DNA from: a bacterium
Lineage (GTDB): Bacteria; Vulcanimicrobiota; Xenobia; Xenobiales; Xenobiaceae
DNA: 7,845 nucleotides
Direction: 5' to 3'
NCBI GenBank assembly: GCA_017444045.1
Contig: JAFSXO010000327.1
Span: 1-7,845 of the forward strand
This document shows positions 5,069 through 7,845 of the stretch, piece after piece (position 1 is the first letter of the stretch; every line of letters begins with the position of its first letter). The translations under genes and the position numbers were made by a program. Under the pieces are notes generated by a model. The model did not search any database. It was not told the DNA's origin and was given only the letters and a program-made list of their open reading frames with translations.

Positions 5069-6677
5069 TGCGCTGCTGCTGGTAGACTCCGGCAGCTTCG
5101 ACAAATTTCAGGAACAGGGGATGAGGGCGGTTGGGCCTTGATTTGTATTCTGGGTGGAACTGGCAGGCCAGGAACCAGGGATGATCGCGCAGCTCTATGA
5201 TCTCTACCAGATTGCGGTCTGGGTTTATGCCGCTGATAACCATGCCGGCATCTTCCAGATCCATGCGGTAGCGATTGTTGAACTCAAAGCGATGGCGGTG
5301 GCGCTCGGTAATCTCCAGCTGGCCATAGGCCTCAAACGCTTTGGTGTTGCGGCGCAGACGGCAGGCGTATGCTCCCAAGCGCATAGTGCCGCCCAATTCG
5401 CTTATGCCCTTCTGTTCGTACATTTCCGATACGACCGGACAGGAGGTTCCCGGAGTTACTTCAGTCGAATCGGCCTCGCTCCAGCCGCACACATTGCGCG
5501 CGAACTCCACGACCGACCACTGCAGTCCGTAGCATATGCCTAAGAACGGTATCTTATGCATCCTGGCATAATTAATGGCGGCGATTTTACCGGACACCCC
5601 TCTGGATCCAAAGCCGCCGGGCACCAAAATACCATCGGCTCCCTCGAGACAGCCCGTTCCCTCGGCTCCAACCTTTTCGGCGTCAACCCGATCGATTTCA
5701 ACGGTTAGATTATTCGCTATGCCCGCATGGTGCAGAGCTTCCGCCAAAGACAGATACGCGTCTTTTATGTCTATATATTTGCCTACGACGCAAATGCGTA
5801 CCTGGCGCAGCGGCTGCTTAATTCTCTCAACCATTTCGCGCCAGGCCGAAAGATCAGCCTCGCGCGGCTCCAGTCCCAGCTTGGCCAGCACATAATCGGC
5901 CATATTCTGGCTGTCCAGACAGAGAGGTACCTCATAAATGGTGGGCACATCGGGGCAGCTGAATACCGCATCGGGATGCACATCGCAGAATAGAGCTATT
6001 TTAGAGCTCATCTCTTTGGTTATGGGCTTTTCGCTGCGGCAAACAATTACGTCGGGCTGGATGCCGATCGAGCGCAGCTCTTTGACGGAGTGCTGCGTGG
6101 GCTTAGTCTTCAGCTCCCCGGCCGCTCCTAAGTGGGGCACCAGGGTAACGTGTATATAGATCGCCCTAGCCACGGCTGGATCGTTTTTCATCTGGCGGAT
6201 CGCTTCGATGAAGGGCAGTCCCTCGATATCGCCGACCGTGCCGCCAACTTCGACAATCGCGATGTCGGCCGCGCTGTTGCAGGCTACATCGGTAACCATA
6301 GACTTAATCTGGTCGGTGATGTGCGGGATCACCTGCACGGTAGCGCCTAGATAATCGCCGCGGCGCTCGCGCTGAATGACCGTACTGTATACCTTGCCAG
6401 TGGTTACGTTGTTATCGCGCCCCAGCGATTCGTCGATGAAACGCTCGTAATGGCCTAAATCCAAATCCGTTTCGGCGCCGTCGTCGGTGACGAAGACCTC
6501 GCCGTGCTGATAAGGATTCATAGTCCCAGCGTCGACATTTACATACGGATCGAGCTTCTGAACGGTAACCTTATAGCCGCGATTCTTGAGCAGATTGCCT
6601 AGCGATGCCGCTACGATGCCCTTGCCGATAGACGAAACTACACCGCCGGTAACAAAAATGAAATGCGTTTTAAGCAT
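5061..6677 (-). CDS. pyrG: CTP synthase (glutamine-hydrolysing)
   Basis: PyrG makes CTP from UTP, ATP and glutamine, the last step of pyrimidine nucleotide synthesis, in the cytoplasm as a tetramer. The 538 residues match the usual 530-550. The synthetase domain shows the P-loop GGVVSSIGKG (11-20), KLDPYVNVDAGTMNP (41-55) and the run HGEVFVTDDGAETDLDLGHY (58-77), with metal ligands around Asp71 and Glu143 (VEVGGTVGDIE). The class I glutaminase domain has PGGFGSRG (353-360), the nucleophile Cys382 in GICYGLQ, the loop RHRHRFEFNN (459-468) and His508/Glu510 in FHPE. Small deviations from the E. coli enzyme (Ser for Tyr in GGFGxRG, Tyr for Leu after the nucleophile) leave the catalytic triad intact. 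The start ATG overlaps the upstream stop by 8 nt (ATGCTTAA). The nearest AGG-like sequence is too far away, so reinitiation is likely. Confidence 0.98.
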   Translation of the reverse strand: MLKTHFIFVTGGVVSSIGKGIVAASLGNLLKNRGYKVTVQKLDPYVNVDAGTMNPYQHGEVFVTDDGAETDLDLGHYERFIDESLGRDNNVTTGKVYSTVIQRERRGDYLGATVQVIPHITDQIKSMVTDVACNSAADIAIVEVGGTVGDIEGLPFIEAIRQMKNDPAVARAIYIHVTLVPHLGAAGELKTKPTQHSVKELRSIGIQPDVIVCRSEKPITKEMSSKIALFCDVHPDAVFSCPDVPTIYEVPLCLDSQNMADYVLAKLGLEPREADLSAWREMVERIKQPLRQVRICVVGKYIDIKDAYLSLAEALHHAGIANNLTVEIDRVDAEKVGAEGTGCLEGADGILVPGGFGSRGVSGKIAAINYARMHKIPFLGICYGLQWSVVEFARNVCGWSEADSTEVTPGTSCPVVSEMYEQKGISELGGTMRLGAYACRLRRNTKAFEAYGQLEITERHRHRFEFNNRYRMDLEDAGMVISGINPDRNLVEIIELRDHPWFLACQFHPEYKSRPNRPHPLFLKFVEAAGVYQQQRND

Positions 6678-7347
6678 ACTTTAATACTATAACCCTTGGA
6701 CCTTCTGGCAGGGTCTCCTGAGTAAGCTCAAAGGCCATCGTGGCCTGGTCATCGACGTCCTGCATACGCATTAGGAAGTCCTCCAGGGTGTTTTCGGTAA
6801 GGCCCTTGGTGAAAATTTTGTCGGTGTGGTAATGCATGGGGAATACCAGATTGGGATTAAGCTGGTTGATCACCAAACCCGCTTCGGCGGGATTGATGGT
6901 GGTCTTTCCTCCGACCGGTATAAATAGCACATCGGCTTTGCCGATAGATACCATCTGATCCTCGGTAAGCACGTGGCCCAGATCGCCTAAATGCACGAAG
7001 TGCACACCTTCGATAAAGAAGTGCCACACCGTGTTAGGCCCGCGGCGGCGGCCATTAAAATTATCGTGGTTGGTGGGCAGTCCATAAAAGGTAATGGTTT
7101 CCTTGGTGCGCTCTATGGTAAACTCGTGCTCCATGGGGTAGGGAGCGGTGCGCTTCACGATCATGGGATTGCCTTTAACGCGGTAAGCAGCGTTATGATC
7201 GCGATGCTCATGCGACATCACCACTACATCGGCTTCAAGCGGCGGGAAATCGTAGGGAATATATTCAGAATAAGGGTCCATTATAATTCTTGTACCCTTA
7301 GGAGTATTGAGATAAAAACTTGAATGACCTAAATAACGAACAAACAT
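6670..7347 (-). CDS. UlaG/UPF0173-type metallo-beta-lactamase-fold hydrolase
   Basis: The 225-residue protein is a compact, full-length member of the metal-dependent hydrolases related to UlaG (COG2220). Visible ligands and motifs are GHSSFYL (7-13); DPY (24-26); SHEHRDHN (45-52), the HxHxDH metal site with His46, His48, Asp50 and His51; TNHDN (92-96); HLGDLGH (119-125) with Asp122; PVGG (144-147); and MHYH (171-174) with His172 and His174. These would hold one or two metal ions for hydrolysis of a phosphodiester, lactone or similar substrate; the actual substrate is unknown. There is no signal peptide, so it is cytoplasmic. The start ATG 7347 has GGAG (7358-7361) 10 nt upstream. It precedes pyrG with an 8-nt overlap and follows the small gene by 65 bp, or 39 bp if that gene's frameshift is corrected. 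Confidence 0.93.
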   Translation of the reverse strand: MFVRYLGHSSFYLNTPKGTRIIMDPYSEYIPYDFPPLEADVVVMSHEHRDHNAAYRVKGNPMIVKRTAPYPMEHEFTIERTKETITFYGLPTNHDNFNGRRRGPNTVWHFFIEGVHFVHLGDLGHVLTEDQMVSIGKADVLFIPVGGKTTINPAEAGLVINQLNPNLVFPMHYHTDKIFTKGLTENTLEDFLMRMQDVDDQATMAFELTQETLPEGPRVIVLKYA

Positions 7348-7357
7348 TGTACCGCGA

Positions 7358-7361
7358 CTCC
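7358..7361 (-). promoter_or_regulatory. Ribosome binding site of the hydrolase gene
   Basis: The - strand reads GGAG 10 nt before ATG 7347. The spacing is a little long, but this is the only candidate. Confidence 0.45.
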
Positions 7362-7386
7362 ACTAAAACAGGATTGACGACGAGAA

Positions 7387-7436
7387 TTAAACGGGCTTGG
7401 CCTGTGCCAGTTCTACATCGTAGCCGAATCGATCGC
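7387..7436 (-). pseudogene. Probable displaced 3' end of the small beta-rich gene
   Basis: In the frame one base away from the preceding gene, the codons after the AAG at 7437-7439 read GDRFGYDVELAQAKPV and stop at TAA 7387-7389. An in-frame TAA just upstream prevents this frame from being an independent extension. It joins smoothly to Lys78 if one G is added to the GG at 7436-7437, or if the ribosome slips back by one. The corrected stop would sit 39 bp from the hydrolase ATG. This could be a sequencing or assembly error in a short G run, a true mutation, or a -1 frameshift. Confidence 0.45.
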
Positions 7437-7670
7437 CTTAACCGGGGCTATCATTAGCACCTGTGGCTTATTAACTGCAATAAACTCCAGGGTATCGATA
7501 GCCTGCCCACCGACGGGGTCAAAAAGAGTTGCATTGTGCAAGGGCACAAATTCTCTAGCCCGGTTCAGTTCGTCCATCAGGGTAGCGCCTTCGCTGACGG
7601 GAATAGTTCCTTCCAGACGGTAGGCCGTAGTCAGCACTATAACCTGAACCTTGCGCATAGGTGTCGGCAT
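7413..7670 (-). CDS. Small beta-rich protein, possibly DUF6812-like, frameshifted end
   Basis: The frame as read gives 85 residues. It begins with a strand pair (KVQVIVLTTAYRLEGTIPV, 7-25), then EGATLMDELNRAREFVPLHNATLFD (27-51), and a final strand pair (DTLEFIAVNKPQVLMIAPV, 59-77). This order (a ligand-like strand pair, a DxLN-type turn, a short dipeptide run, then a closing FIAVNKxxVLMIAP strand) recalls small DUF6812-type proteins from memory; the family call is tentative. It has no signal peptide. AGGAGG (7679-7684) lies 8 nt before ATG 7670. After Lys78 the frame ends in a short unconvincing tail (AIDSATM). The adjacent frame continues GDRFGYDVELAQAKPV to a TAA at 7387-7389, so a one-base deletion is suspected and the intact protein may have 94 residues. 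It is the first visible gene of the pyrG operon. Confidence 0.75.
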   Translation of the reverse strand: MPTPMRKVQVIVLTTAYRLEGTIPVSEGATLMDELNRAREFVPLHNATLFDPVGGQAIDTLEFIAVNKPQVLMIAPVKAIDSATM

Positions 7671-7678
7671 TTTTTATT

Positions 7679-7684
7679 CCTCCT
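7679..7684 (-). promoter_or_regulatory. Strong ribosome binding site of the small beta-rich gene
   Basis: The - strand reads AGGAGG with 8 nt to ATG 7670. It is a consensus Shine-Dalgarno site and favours this start over the ATG four codons further in. Confidence 0.8.
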
Positions 7685-7845
7685 GCCAGTGCTAATAGTT
7701 GTAGTAAACGATAGGGATGGCAGCGTCGGCCGCCATACTTAAAACCATCTGAAATTTATGAAATTTAGCAGACCTTAAAAAGATTCCTGCCTAGCCGAAG
7801 GGATGGCTATGAAGCCACTAAAGGAATAAAATAAATAAATAGGAA
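7685..7845. other. Leader/upstream region of the pyrG operon
   Basis: No complete gene is evident. On the - strand an 18-codon reading frame (7692-7748) ends 7 nt before the AGGAGG. It is alanine- and tyrosine-bearing (MAADAAIPIVYYNY from its second ATG) and has no ribosome site of its own. An interrupted inverted repeat, ATGGC (7717-7721) with GCCAT (7732-7736), lies within it. Another small repeat, TAGCC (7793-7797) with GGCTA (7804-7808), lies near the window edge. I see no convincing promoter; the operon may start beyond the window. Confidence 0.35.

Noticed and set aside
5069..5104. Twelve-residue N-terminal extension of the secreted protein, starting at TTG 5104
   Set aside because: TTG without a ribosome site would overlap pyrG by 44 bp. 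The ATG at 5068 gives an 8-nt overlap like the one at the other end of pyrG and leaves a normal signal peptide.
5154..5993. Several + strand open frames opposite pyrG
   Set aside because: They are antisense shadows of a certain CTP synthase gene, with no supporting signals.
6991..7323. + strand frame of 110 codons opposite the hydrolase gene
   Set aside because: It is antisense to a gene with a complete metallo-beta-lactamase-fold motif set.
1..7845. CRISPR array, tRNA/rRNA, insertion sequence, toxin-antitoxin or phage defence genes
   Set aside because: I found no spaced direct repeats, cloverleaf-like segments, transposase motifs or recognisable defence domains. The small genes lack toxin-antitoxin features such as paired overlapping frames with a DNA-binding partner.

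Overview
The window is an ordinary bacterial chromosomal segment, with GC-richer genes separated by one AT-rich intergenic block. Shine-Dalgarno sites, Sec signal peptides and compact gene spacing are all present. I cannot name the lineage. Two housekeeping enzymes are certain: CTP synthase (pyrG) and an RdgB/HAM1 inosine-triphosphatase family protein. The other genes are small, secreted or uncharacterised. I found no tRNA, rRNA, transposase, CRISPR array, phage gene or recognisable defence system.

Layout. Bases 1-69 probably hold the last codons of a + strand membrane-protein gene. A perfect 19-bp inverted repeat (191-240) is a bidirectional terminator. It lies downstream of an orphan 156-residue gene on the - strand (268-738). 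Next comes 410 bp of AT-rich, gene-free DNA (739-1148), packed with inverted repeats and candidate promoters for both directions. A + strand pair follows: a small coiled-coil protein (1149-1463), coupled by an ATGA overlap to the nucleotide-pool sanitation enzyme RdgB (1460-2086). Its 3' end overlaps, tail to tail, a secreted cysteine-rich protein on the - strand (2067-3122). Divergent from that gene is a cytoplasmic protein of 301 residues (3213-4118), which appears to be internally duplicated and may be translated from a leaderless message.

From 7670 down to 4148 the - strand carries a probable four-gene operon. In transcription order it encodes a small beta-rich protein (possibly frameshifted), a UlaG/UPF0173-type metallo-beta-lactamase-fold hydrolase, CTP synthase and a secreted or membrane-anchored protein. 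The last three genes are joined by two 8-nt start/stop overlaps, which indicates translational coupling and corrects the start of the secreted protein to 5068.

The items most worth a second look are the apparent one-base frameshift at the end of the small gene (around 7436), the internal repeat in the 301-residue protein, and the dense palindromic and competing-hairpin architecture in 739-1148. CTP synthase makes CTP and RdgB removes damaged purine triphosphates, so both nucleotide-metabolism genes sit within 5 kb. They are on opposite strands, however, and I see no evidence of a shared regulon.
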